Position numbers and translations under genes: made by a program
Shown here: positions 54,529 to 64,000 of the stretch, in pieces
How positions within the stretch are numbered: the stretch's first letter is position 1
Layout of the letters: the number at the start of each line of letters is the position of its first letter
Source: Megascapheus bottae
Lineage: Eukaryota > Chordata > Mammalia > Rodentia > Geomyidae
DNA: 64,000 nucleotides
Assembly (NCBI GenBank): GCA_024803745.1
Contig: JANJXV010000043.1
Span: 7,755,518-7,819,517, forward strand
Direction: 5' to 3'
Notes under the pieces: generated by a model
What the model saw: the letters and a program-made list of their open reading frames with translations, nothing else
Told to the model about the DNA's origin: nothing
Databases searched by the model: none

Positions 54529-55474
54529 ATGACAGCACAAAACCACACAGGGGAAACACCATTCCTCCTTCTGGGCCTCTCAGATGACCCTCAACTCCAG
54601 CCCATCCTCTTTGGGCTCTTCCTCTCCATGTACCTGATCACCATGCACGGAAATCTGCTCATCATCCTGGCCGTCACCTCTGCCCCTCACCTCCACATCC
54701 CCATGTACTTCTTCCTCTCCAACCTGTCTTTTGTGGATCTGTTTTACTACTACTACCATCCACAAGTTGCTGGTGAACATCCAGACCCAGAGGAAAGACA
54801 TCTCCTACCCAGAGTGCCTCACTCAAGTGTATTTCTTTCTGGTTTTTGCTGGAATGGATAATTTCCTATTGACCGTGATGGCTTATGACCGCTTTGTGGC
54901 CATCTGTCACCCACTGAACTACCCGGTTATCATGAACCCCCACTTCTGTGGCCTCCTTGTCCTCATGTCTTGGCTTCTCATTTTCTGCATCTCACTATAT
55001 CATGTTCTAATGATGAGGAAATTAACCTTCTCCCGGGGAACCACCATACCCCATTTCTTCTGTGAACTAGCTCAGGTTCTCCAGGTGGCCAGCTCTGACA
55101 CCCTCATCAATGACATTTCTATGTATGTGTCTACTGTTCTGTTCTGTGTGGTTCCTGCCTTAGGAATCTTCTTCTCTTACCGTCAGATCCTCTCATCTTT
55201 AATGAAGATGTCCAACACAGCTAGCAAGCACAAAGCCTTCTCCACCTGTGGCTCTCACCTCTGCGTGCTCTCCTTGTTCTATGGGACAGGACTTGGGGTG
55301 TACCTCAGCTCTGCGGTGTCCTCATCTGACCACAGAAGCAAGATGGCCTCGGTGATGTAAACAGTGGTCACTCCCATGCTGAACCCCTTCATCTACAGCC
55401 TGAGGAACCAAGACGTGATGGGGGCTCTGGGAAGACTGCCAGGCAGAATGGTCTCCTGTCTTGATGGATTGTGA
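54529..55474 (+). pseudogene. OR-7: family 7 olfactory receptor pseudogene
   Basis: ATG at 54529 follows an acceptor-like tract (TTTTGCTTACTTTCCCCAAAG). The frame reads [31 protein letters not shown] and [15 protein letters not shown]. Two bases are missing near 54738-54740 (GATCTG where OR-3 has GATGTCTG), shifting the frame. The next frame has [62 protein letters not shown] and [19 protein letters not shown] at 55358-55360 then replaces the Tyr of VMYTVV. The remaining TM7 ([15 protein letters not shown]) and tail (SCLDGL) are in frame to the TGA at 55472. Correcting the shift gives the 316-codon family length. The HTPMY motif is HIPMY. Confidence 0.95.
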
Positions 55475-56540
55475 ACCACAGAACAAAGTAGTCCATTGGC
55501 AGAGGGAAGACAAATTGGCTGAATTTCAGCATGGTCAAAATTTTTCCTACATTATAAGACTCAGTATATATTTTCCATCTACAAAGAGATATTAGGTCAT
55601 GTCTACTCTGCAAAGCCCTATGGCTTTGTTTGTCAATGTGTGGCCATGTCTTACAAAGAATTCTACATGCCATCTTTTTAAAATCTTTTTTTCTTTTCAG
55701 TTTGAATTGTCCTTAGTATACCCATTCAGGTGTATTAAGGCATTTCTAATTGAACATAGAAAGCACTTATCACAATCCAAGCTTACACAGTATCCCCCTA
55801 AGTTATCCTCTTCAATGGCAACTCTTCCTCTCAACATTCTGAACAACTTCTTATCCTCCTCCTCCTCCTATTTTTCCTCCTCCTCCTCCCCTCCTCCTTC
55901 TCTTACTCCTTCTGTGATAGTCCTGGTACTTGAATTCAGCCCCTGGGTGCTCTCCATTACATTTTTGGTCAGGGTTATCCCTCTACCATTTGAGACACAT
56001 CAACACAATCCACTTTTGGGGGAGCTATTCAGAGATGGGACGCTCATAGACTTTTGTCTGTGCTGCCTTTAAACCACTATCCTCAGATCTCAGCCTCACA
56101 CCCTCACAGCTTGGATTACAGATATCAGTCTCTGCCACCTGGCAAGATGAATTTTATTTTTGACTTTGCAGAACCGGAATAAACACATACAAGAATCCAA
56201 GTGGAATTCCTACACTTTCTGAACAGCAATTATGGCAATACATATGAGATTTTAAGTCAACGGTTTTATTTTTTTTTGTATTTTACTAATTTCTCTTTCC
56301 CACTCAGGTATGACCTTGTATCCATGGTAACTGTATAGGTGACATCCACACCAACAGTGTCTGAGGATGCCTGTTTCTTCTCAGCCTCACCAGAACTAGT
56401 TGTAGATTTCCTTCATGATTGACATAATACAAAAATCACAGTGTTTATTGATTTCCACACCGTGTGTAGCTAAAGAGGTTCAATATTTCTTCATGGATTT
56501 GTTCATAGCCAATTTTACCTGTCTTAAAGACTGTATTAAC
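55475..56540. other. 3' flank of OR-7
   Basis: It matches the OR-3 and OR-4 3' flanks up to the TCC-rich tract (55850-55910). An antisense SINE follows (about 55915-56145), then a stretch shared with 34740-35040. Non-coding. Confidence 0.7.
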
Positions 56541-57170
56541 AATCCTTTACTTCACTGTAAAATCAATTTAATTGTGGATACTTAATATTTGGTGTGGAAT
56601 ATCTGAGAGGCTTTCCTTCTCTCCTGGGACTGGGGTCTTTGAAAGTGAATATCCACAAAGCACTTCTCTCATTCTCATCAGCATTTCCTGTGCTCTGAAT
56701 AAAGTTTCGATTTACTGAAATCCCTTTTGTCAATTTTTCCTCCTATTTAATAAAATATTACAGAACTTTCCAAAAAGTACTAGTCTCGGCAATATCTCTC
56801 CTTACATTCTCTATGATTTCCTGTTTAATTTGAGCTTCAGGTCCTACAGGCTGAGATGTGAGGATGGTTCTTCAAAACCAGGTTGGGCAGGAAAGTCTGT
56901 GGCCCTCTTATCTCTACCCATAAAACTGCTGGAAGTAAATGGGGCAACCTGTGCTCACACCTGAATTCTGGCTATTCGGGAGCCATATATCTGAGGATCA
57001 CAGATCAAACCCAGCCTGGACATGAAAGTCCATCAGACTCTTACTTCCAATTAACCACCAGAAAACTAAAAGTGGTGCTGTGGCTCAAACAAGGAGAGTG
57101 TTAGCCTTGAGAGCTCAGAGATAGTGCCCAGACCTAGAGTTCAAGGCCCACAAGAGAGGGGGGGGGAGGT
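56541..57170 (+). repeat. Unit interval and SINE with short G-rich tail
   Basis: 56541-56925 matches 35300-35700. The SINE at 56925-57155 is the paralogue of 35701-35912. Its tail is a short GAGAGGGGGGGGG run where the paralogues have long GA repeats. Confidence 0.75.
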
Positions 57171-57592
57171 GCGCCCTCACTTGTAAGGGAACAACAATGA
57201 GAAACCTGGAAGGTCCTAAGATCTAGATTAGACAGGAGCTTGCATTCACCCCTGTCACTCAGCAGAGCAATCCATCAAGAGAAATGATAAGCTGCATCCA
57301 AACTTGAAAAACAAATCTCAGAATGTCACTGTGTGTACAGGATGTGACCTCCACTAAAGGAACACCCAAAATCAGTTCTGATACCACTGGCTCAGGCCTG
57401 AACCCCCAGCTACTCCACAGGCTGAGATCTGAGTATGGAAGCTCACAGTCGTCCTTGGCAGGAAGTCCTCCAAGACCTTATTTGCAGTTAAATAGGAACA
57501 AGTGAGAAGTAGAGTCATGGTAAAAGTGGCTCCAACCTTGAGCACAAAAGGTTAGAAAGAATTCCCAGGCCCTGAATTACATGCCAGGAACC

Positions 57593-57644
<52 letters not shown>

Positions 57645-58260
57645 TACACAATATCCGCATTCAATAGTATCATAAGGTGATCATATGTTCCTGGTTTTAT
57701 TTGGGGGGGTTCGTTTCTTTTCCGTTGTGGGTGTGTATGTGTGTGTGTGCGTGTGTGTGTGTGTTGCTCTTGGAGCTTGAACTCAGAGACTGGGCATTGT
57801 CCCTGACTTTTTTTGCTCAAGGAAACTGCTCTACTACTCGAGCCACAGCTCCATTCTGGCTTTTAATTGTTCACAGACCATAAGACTCTCACAAACTTTT
57901 CTACCACAGCTGGATTCTGACTTTAAATCCCCACATCTCAGCCCCCTAAATATCAAGGACTATAGGCCTAAGGCAGCAGCACCCAACTAATATTGTTTGC
58001 TTTTTTCTTTTACCTTTTCCTTTGATGTCAGTCATTGGACTTGAACTCTGGGCCTGGGTGCTGTCCCTGAGCTCTTCAGCTCAAGACTACTACCCTACTA
58101 CTTGAGCCACAGCCCCACTTCCAGTTTTCTGGTGGTAAATTGGAGATAAGAGTCTTAAGGACTTTAGTGCCCAGACTGGCTTTGCACCAAGGTCCTCAGA
58201 TCTCAGCCTCCTGAGTAGCTAGGATTACAGGAGTGAGACATCATGCCCGGCAGTGTTTTC
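57171..58260. repeat. SINE, (CA)n, (TG)n and two antisense SINEs
   Basis: A sense SINE lies at about 57380-57594, a CA tract at 57595-57640 and a TG tract at 57725-57763. Antisense SINEs follow at about 57765-57985 and 58005-58258. This is the same order as 36180-37075 and 47725-48620. Family resemblance to the shared core continues to CCATCAATTGGG near 58290. Confidence 0.8.
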
Positions 58261-58290
58261 TAAGCTGACTTCATAGAAATCCATCAATTG

Positions 58291-59098
58291 GGTGGAAGGA
58301 AGATGGCGCCGAGACAATAGGGATGGTGCCTAGCTCTCTCTCACAAAAAGAGACAAGCAGGGAGTCTCACGAGCCAATTACCTTAACAAATCCACAACAA
58401 ACTCAAAAAGCAACGGAGAAGGACTCAAACCAGAAAAGAAATCCAGATAAAGCTCACATCCAACTTTCTCAAAGAATTCAGAATGCAAGGACACCTCCCT
58501 CACCCCTCGCCATCTTAGGTCATAAAACAAACCTGGACAGATTCAGAAACACTTAAATTATTCCCTGTATGCTCTCAGACCACAAAGGCATCAAGTTGGA
58601 ACTGAACACACATCTCCACCAACGAAAACCCTGTAACACATGGAGACTGAACAACACATTGTTGAATCACCAATGGATCATCAAAGAGATCAGAACAGAA
58701 ATCCAACAGTTTATGAAATTTAACAATAAGGAGACCACAAAATACCAACTCCTTTGGGACACAGCAAAGGCAGTACTCAGAGGAAAATTTGTAGCGCTGA
58801 GTGCCTACAACAAGAAGTTAGGAAAATCGCAAACCAACAAGTTAATGTCTCACCTTAAGTTCCTGGAAAAAGAGCAACAAACCAACCCTAACCCCAGTAG
58901 AAGAAAGCAAATAATTAAAATCAAAGCAGAATTAAATTATTTGGAATCCAAAAAAACTATAGAAAGAATCAAAAAAAACAAGGAGTTGGTTCTTTGAAAG
59001 AATTAACAAAATTGACAAACCCTTAGCAAATGTTACCAAAAAAGAAGAGAGCATATCAAAATAAACAAAATCACAGAAGAAAATGGTAATATCATGAC
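58291..59098 (+). mobile_element. L1 with 5' end fused to ORF2 linker (large internal deletion)
   Basis: It begins at GGAAGATGGCGCCGAGACAA, an L1 5'-UTR-like start with an ATGGC motif. A short open stretch follows (MVPSSLSQKETSRESHEPIT...) that may be ORF1 N-terminus. At about 58513 it joins ORF2 (ILGHKTNLDRFRNT, then MLSDHKGIKLELNTHLHQ, RLNNTLLNHQWIIKEIRTE, WDTAKAVLRGKF) and stops at 59098. Most of ORF1 and the endonuclease, plus all of the RT and 3' end, are missing. Confidence 0.85.
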
Positions 59099-59186
59099 AG
59101 TGGTGCTGTGGCTCAAACAAGGAGAGTGTTAGCCTTGAGAGCTCAGAGATAGCGCCCAGACCTACAGTTCAAGGCCCAAAACAGAA

Positions 59187-59278
<92 letters not shown>

Positions 59279-59571
59279 GAGTTCTCACTTGTAAGGGAAC
59301 AACAAACAATGAGAAACCTGGAAGGTTCTAAGATCTAGATTAGACAGGAGCTTTCATTCACCTCTGTCACTCAGCACTGTGTCCCAGCAGAGCAATCCAT
59401 CAAGAGAAAGAAAAAGCTGCATCCAAACTTGAAAAACAAATCTCAGAATGTCACTGTGTGTACAGGATGTGACCTCCACTAAAGGAACATCAAAAATCAG
59501 TTCTGATGCCACTGGCTCAAGCCTGAACGCCCCCCCCCGCTAATCCACAGGCTGAGATCTGAGGATGGAAA
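59099..59571 (+). repeat. Duplicate scrap of the OR unit with expanded (GA)n
   Basis: It matches 57071-57437: GCTCAAACAAGGAGAGTGTT, TCTAGATTAGACAGGAGCTT, ACCTCCACTAAAGGAAC and GGCTGAGATCTGAG-ATGG. It differs mainly by a long GA tract at 59187-59277 and a C-run near 59530. It is abruptly bounded by the truncated L1 on the left and by copy B on the right. Confidence 0.88.
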
Positions 59572-60724
59572 AGAAAATCCAATCCCATGGACAGTCACTC
59601 CTTATTCATTTCTATTCTTTCATCAGGTAGGCAGGAATCTACTTCTGATTCCTCTGGACTTGCCTCTTCTGGTATTATGGCATTTGTAGGGAAAGGGGAA
59701 GGCCTGGAAATTTGGTATTGAGTGAAATAAGTCAGGCTCAGAGAAACAGAAGGTATTTGTCCTTCTCTAAACCATAGAAATTAAATCTCAATTTTCAGGA
59801 TATTTGAGTACACATTGGGTCATGTGGATCAATGCACACACAAATTGAGTAAAGTGTAGCAGAAAAGGATTCTGATGGAACAACTCCTCTCTATAGTTTA
59901 ACCACATGAATAGAAGGAAGCTGAAACAGCCTGCTCCTTAAAACTACATAGTGTTCCAGGGGTAGGTGGCTGACACTTCTAATCCTAACTATTCCAGAGG
60001 CTGAGGTCTGAGATTCACAGTTGGAAGCCAGTCTGTGGCAGGGAACTCTGAGGAACCCTTGTTTTCAATTTACTAGCAAAAAGCAGGAAGTTAGGAGGAG
60101 GCAAAATGAAAGGACCTCCAGGAACTTAGGAAAGTGGTTTGAACCATTTATATTCTGCTACATTTCGTGACCCACAAATGAGAACGGAAAAGCACAGTAG
60201 TTATAGAATTCTCCATTACATATACTGGTACCCCTAACTTTCAACCCCTACCTCCAAATTCACTGACATACACTTTCCAGACTCCTTGTGTGTAAGGTTT
60301 TACAAGAGCATCCTCACCACCTATGATGCCCAAACCATCCTACTTGTCTTCAAGCTGCAGAGAAGATAGTCCTTCACAACCCATTACATCCCACTCTACT
60401 GTTTAAGCTGCTTCCCTCTTCAGCTATGGCCCAGGTAGACAGATCTGAGCACCCCAGTTCTGGTGCCCAGCATAGGTCCAGCCTCTGTCCTCAGGAAAAA
60501 GATGAAGACACAGAAGGAGTAGAGACGGTGTTGATGAGGAGACAGATATAGGACCACTGTCCTGGAGACAGGAGAGGGACGGTTCATCCTTGGCTTCTAT
60601 ATGGCCTTGAAGGATTAATAGCCATAGGTCACAATTAACCAAACTGTGTGTATTAATAAGCCAAGTCTCTGGACATTTCCAACAAAGGGACAGCAAAATC
60701 ATGAAAACAATACATGACATGTGA

Positions 60725-60917
60725 CCAGGAGTGTGGCCTAGAGTAGTGTCCTCACCTATTATGCACAGAGCCCTACATTCAATTCCCTTGAAACTCATAA
60801 ACAGAAAAAAAAACAGAAATTGTGCTGTGACTCAAGTGGAAGAATAGTGTCATTGAGAAAAATGTGTTCAAGGACAATGCCGAGGCCCTGAGCTCAAGCC
60901 CCTGATCTGGCAAAAAA
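60725..60917 (+). repeat. Dimeric SINE in block B
   Basis: Positional paralogue of 12490-12682. Its A-rich tail is directly followed by the L1 target duplication. Confidence 0.85.
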
Positions 60918-60928
60918 AAGAATAGGAT

Positions 60929-63572
60929 TTTTTGAAGTATTTTTATTGTATTTAATAAAAGGGTTACATGGTATTTGCCAGATAGAAGGTGCATTAATTC
61001 ACATACATTGATACCTTTCCACATGTCTTGGTCCCCATTGCCTTTCCTCCCGGCCCCCCTCTTGGTTTTCCCCCCTTCCCTACCAAATTTCAAGTAACGA
61101 AATACAAATGTATCCAATATATCAGATAACAAAGTGAGATATTGTGACAATATGAGATAACAAAGGAACAGCAAAAGAGATGAGAGATAACATAGCACCT
61201 TAAGGACAGAAATCATTCGTTATATGGCTTTTGTTTCAATATCCTAGAGGTCCATTCAATTAGCTTCATACTATAAGGCCTTATGTATCAAGTTTTTGCT
61301 CTATTGCAAATATTTGCTATTACACCCCAAGGTTTCTACTGGTTATGATGAATGAGGGAAACCATTGAGCCTAAGTTCCTTTGAGTCTGGCTTACTTCAC
61401 TTAATATGATTTTTTCTAAGTCTTTCCATTTCCTAACAAATGGGGCGATGTAGTTTTTTCTGACAGCAGCATAGAATTCAATTGTGTACAAATACCACAT
61501 CTTGTGGATCCATTCATCAACTGAGGGACATCTAGGTTGGTTCCATATCTTTGCTATGGTGAATAAAGCTGCAATGAACATTGATTTCTTTTATGACCAG
61601 AGATGTTGAGCATTTCTTCATGTGTCTATAGGCCATTTTTGTTTCTTCTTCAGAGAAGACTCTCATTAAGTCTTTGGCCCATTTTTAATGGGATGGTTGT
61701 TACTTTGGAGATTAGTTTTGGAGTGATTTAATTTTTTGAGCTGTTGATATATTTTAGATATGAGGCCTTTGTCCGTTGTATGGGTGGTGAAGATCTTCTC
61801 CCACTCTGTAGGCCTCCTAACTAGTTTACTAGCTAAGTCCTTTGCCAAACAAAACCTCTGCAGTTTAATGCAGCTCCACTTATCCAGCCTTTCTCTGATT
61901 TGTTGAGATTCTTGGTCTTTATTAAGAAGGTTTTGACCTGTGCCAAGGAGTCCTAGTGTATCTCCTACTCCTTCCTGTAAAGTTTTCTGTGTGTCAGCTT
62001 TACAGCCAGGTCTTTGATCCATTTGGAGTTAATTCTAGTGCAGGGTGACAAAGAAGGATCCATCTTTAGTTTTCTGCAGGTGTTTAACCAGTTCTGCCAG
62101 CACAAGATGTTGAAGAGGCGATCTTTCTTCCATTCTATTTTTTTGGCTCCCTTGTCAAAGATTAGGTGGCCATAGGTCTGTGGTTTAATATCTGGGTCCT
62201 CAGTTCTATTCCATTGGTCTTCAGGCCTGTTGTTGTGCCAGTACCAAGCTGTTTTGATAATTATAGCCGTGTAATAGAGTCTAAAGTTTGGAATTGAAAT
62301 TCCCCCAGCGCTAAGAAGTGCTGCTATACGGGGTCTTTTATTATTCCATATGAAATTTTGGATTGCCTCTTCTATTTCTTTAAAGAATGCCATTGGGATA
62401 TTGATGGGTATTACGTTTAATTTGTAGATAGCCCTTGGCAAGATTGTCATTTTCACGATGTTGATTCTTCCAATCCAGGAGCATGGGAGGTTTTAACATA
62501 CCCACAGTGAACCAAGAAGAACTGACCCAAATAAATACGCCTATTTCAAGCACTGAAATAGAAATGGCAACTATAGAACGTCCACCTAAGAAAAGCCCAG
62601 GGCCAGATGGATTCACAGCTGAATTCTATAAGGTCTTCAAAGCAGAACTCACACCAATACTCCTCAAGCTCTTCAACGAAATTGGAAATGAAGGTTCTTT
62701 ACCAACTCATTCTATGAAGCCAGTATAACCCTCATCCCCAAACCAGACAGAGATTCATCAAAGAAAGAGAACTATAGACCTATTTCTTTGATGAACATTG
62801 ATGCAAAACTTCTCAACCAAATACTGGTCAACCGTCTACAACAACTTATCAAAAAAATTATACACTATGATCAAACTGGATTCATCATGGGGAGGCAAAG
62901 CTGGTTCAACATACGCAAATCAATTTACATAATTCAACACATCAAAAGGAGCAAGGACAAAAATCACATGATTGTCTCAATAGATGCAGTAAAGGCATTT
63001 GACAAGATCCCACACCCCTTTATGTTAAAAGCTCTGGAGAAACTAGGAATCCATGGAACATTCCTCAATATAATAAAGGCTGCATATGACAAACCCACAG
63101 CTAGTATTATACTTAATGGCAAAAAGCTAAAGCCATTCCCTCTAAAATCAGGAAAGAGTCAGGGATGCCCACTCTCTCCACTCCTCTTTAAAATTTTATT
63201 GGAATTCCTAGCCAATGCAATAGGGCAAGAAGCAAGCATAAATGGGATCCAAGTAGGGAAAGAGGAAGTAAAACTATCCCTCTTTGCAGATGACATGATT
63301 CTGTATTTAAAGAATCCTATAGACTCTACTCCCAAGCTCCTTGAGCTGATTCTAAACTTTGGAAAGGTAGCAGGCTATATAATTAACCCTCAAAAATCAA
63401 CTGCCTTCCTCTCCGCCAACAATGAGAGGAACGAGGCAACAATCAGGAAAGCAACTCCTTCTGCAATAGCCTCAAAGAAAATAAAGTACCTAGGAATTAG
63501 ATTAACTAAGAATGTAAAGGACCTTTCTGATGAAAACTTTAAAACCCTGAAAAAGGAAACTAAAGCAGAACT
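60929..63572 (-). mobile_element. Twin-primed (5'-inverted) L1 in block B
   Basis: The duplication AAGAATAGGAT lies at 60918-60928 and 63573-63583. From 60929 to about 62493 the minus strand is L1 3' UTR and ORF2 C-terminus, reading back to [21 protein letters not shown] ~350-base gap lies near 61585 between MFIAALF and the preceding HEEMLNIS-type region. At about 62494 the orientation switches. Plus-strand ORF2 then runs from the pre-RT region through [60 protein letters not shown] and [14 protein letters not shown] to KAELR. The inverted part ends about a dozen bases short, in L1 coordinates, of where the sense part starts, as expected for twin priming. One frameshift lies near 62715 and a Gly-Lys-Ser replaces the usual GTRQ. 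Confidence 0.93.
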
Positions 63573-63583
63573 AAGAATAGGAT

Positions 63584-64000
63584 ATTAAGTAGTTGTGCAC
63601 TGGTTTCTTCATTACCATATTAATATTAATTTGTTGTACCAAGCGGTTACAGTTCAACACATCAGTTTGTGAGTACAATGTATTTTGGTTGTTGACACCC
63701 TTTCTGTCTCCCCAACTGTTCCAACTTCAACAATATCTTCAATATTCCATTTTTGAAAAAAGACAAAAAATTCAATTGCATTAAAGTAATTGTCCAAGGA
63801 GTTTCCACTCAATAAAACAGTTGATGAACACAATGCATCTTGATCCTTATCAACACTTTCATTCTCCTTCATTCTACCCAAACTCCCCTCCCTTAAATTG
63901 TCTTCATTTTGAAGGGTATGTATAAAATCTTTAATAACATTTCCCCCCTTCTGTCTTCATTCTTCTACCATCCTCTGTCCTACCCTCTAGATTTCCATTA
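63584..64000. other. End of block B, non-coding
   Basis: Matches 13860-14280 almost base for base. It contains the antisense form of an L1-like 3' end (TTTGTTGTACCAAG-GGTTAC, TACCCAAACTCCCCTCCCTT). No gene reaches the window edge. Confidence 0.7.

Larger units (their letters stand above)
59572..64000 (+). repeat. Duplicated block, copy B (runs off the window)
   Basis: It matches copy A from 11388 onward in direct orientation and continues to the window end (paralogue of 14290). It contains the SINEs at 59955-60110 and 60725-60918 and the 5'-inverted L1 at 60929-63572. Non-coding apart from L1. Confidence 0.92.

Noticed and set aside
5477..61000. tRNA genes at the box A/box B motifs
   Set aside because: The motifs repeat dozens of times with a second monomer and A tail and do not fold as full cloverleaves by eye; they are SINEs.
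62788..63588. A separate reverse-transcriptase gene
   Set aside because: It is the inverted 5' part of an L1 framed by a target duplication, with no start, endonuclease or 3' part of its own.
1..64000. A new enzymatic, defence or biosynthetic system
   Set aside because: Every protein-like stretch is an OR, L1 ORF2 or the ABCB6 retrocopy; no unexplained conserved ORF was found on either strand.

Overview
This window looks like mammalian, and specifically rodent, germline DNA. It holds an olfactory receptor (OR) pseudogene cluster buried in retrotransposons. There are no bacterial or phage features and no operons. Protein-like stretches fall into three classes: OR coding exons, L1 ORF2 fragments and one processed copy of the ABC transporter gene ABCB6. 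The commonest SINE is a dimer with an ID-like (tRNA-Ala type) left half and a second tRNA-like right half that ends in an A-rich tail. A second SINE type carries the same right half behind a B1/7SL-like left half. From memory the dimer resembles the IDL-Geo SINE of Geomyoidea (kangaroo rats, pocket mice, gophers). That assignment is inference and needs a repeat-library search.

Layout. 1-4.0 kb: L1 ORF2 fragments in both orientations. 4.0-9.3 kb: SINEs, microsatellites, a small inverted L1 3' end, and copies of a ~1 kb locally duplicated sequence. 9.3-9.7 kb: 3' end of an ABCB6 retropseudogene (minus). 9.8-10.8 kb: OR-1 (minus). 11.0-14.3 kb: copy A of a duplicated block holding a 5'-inverted L1. 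14.5-16.8 kb: a large inverted repeat, one arm interrupted by a solo LTR. 18.3-21.4 kb: copy C of the block, inverted and without that L1. 21.7-22.7 kb: OR-2 (minus). 25.6-28.6 kb: an L1 with L1 and SINE insertions nested in it. 29.3-58.3 kb: a tandem array of OR units on the plus strand (OR-3 to OR-7 at 33.5, 40.0, 46.2, 51.9 and 54.5 kb). 58.3-59.1 kb: a deleted L1. 59.1-59.6 kb: a repeated scrap of an OR unit. 59.6-64.0 kb: copy B of the block, running off the window end.

All seven ORs belong to family 7 by motif ([29 protein letters not shown]). OR-1 and OR-2 form a 7E-like pair with FFCDPSQ. OR-3 to OR-7 form a second clade with FFCEL. Every one is broken, and each by different lesions, so the neighbourhood looks like an OR cluster decaying after tandem duplication. 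OR-6 is closest to intact, with a single one-base deletion. Each plus-strand unit also keeps a good splice acceptor just before the ATG and two conserved upstream segments bounded by AG and GT, which may be non-coding 5' exons.

I found no evidence for a new enzymatic or defence system. The most informative observations are about genome structure: an L1 presence/absence polymorphism among three paralogous blocks, an alternating two-gene repeat unit in the OR array, microhomology-flanked deletion inside an OR, and an inverted repeat whose intact arm preserves the empty site of an LTR insertion.
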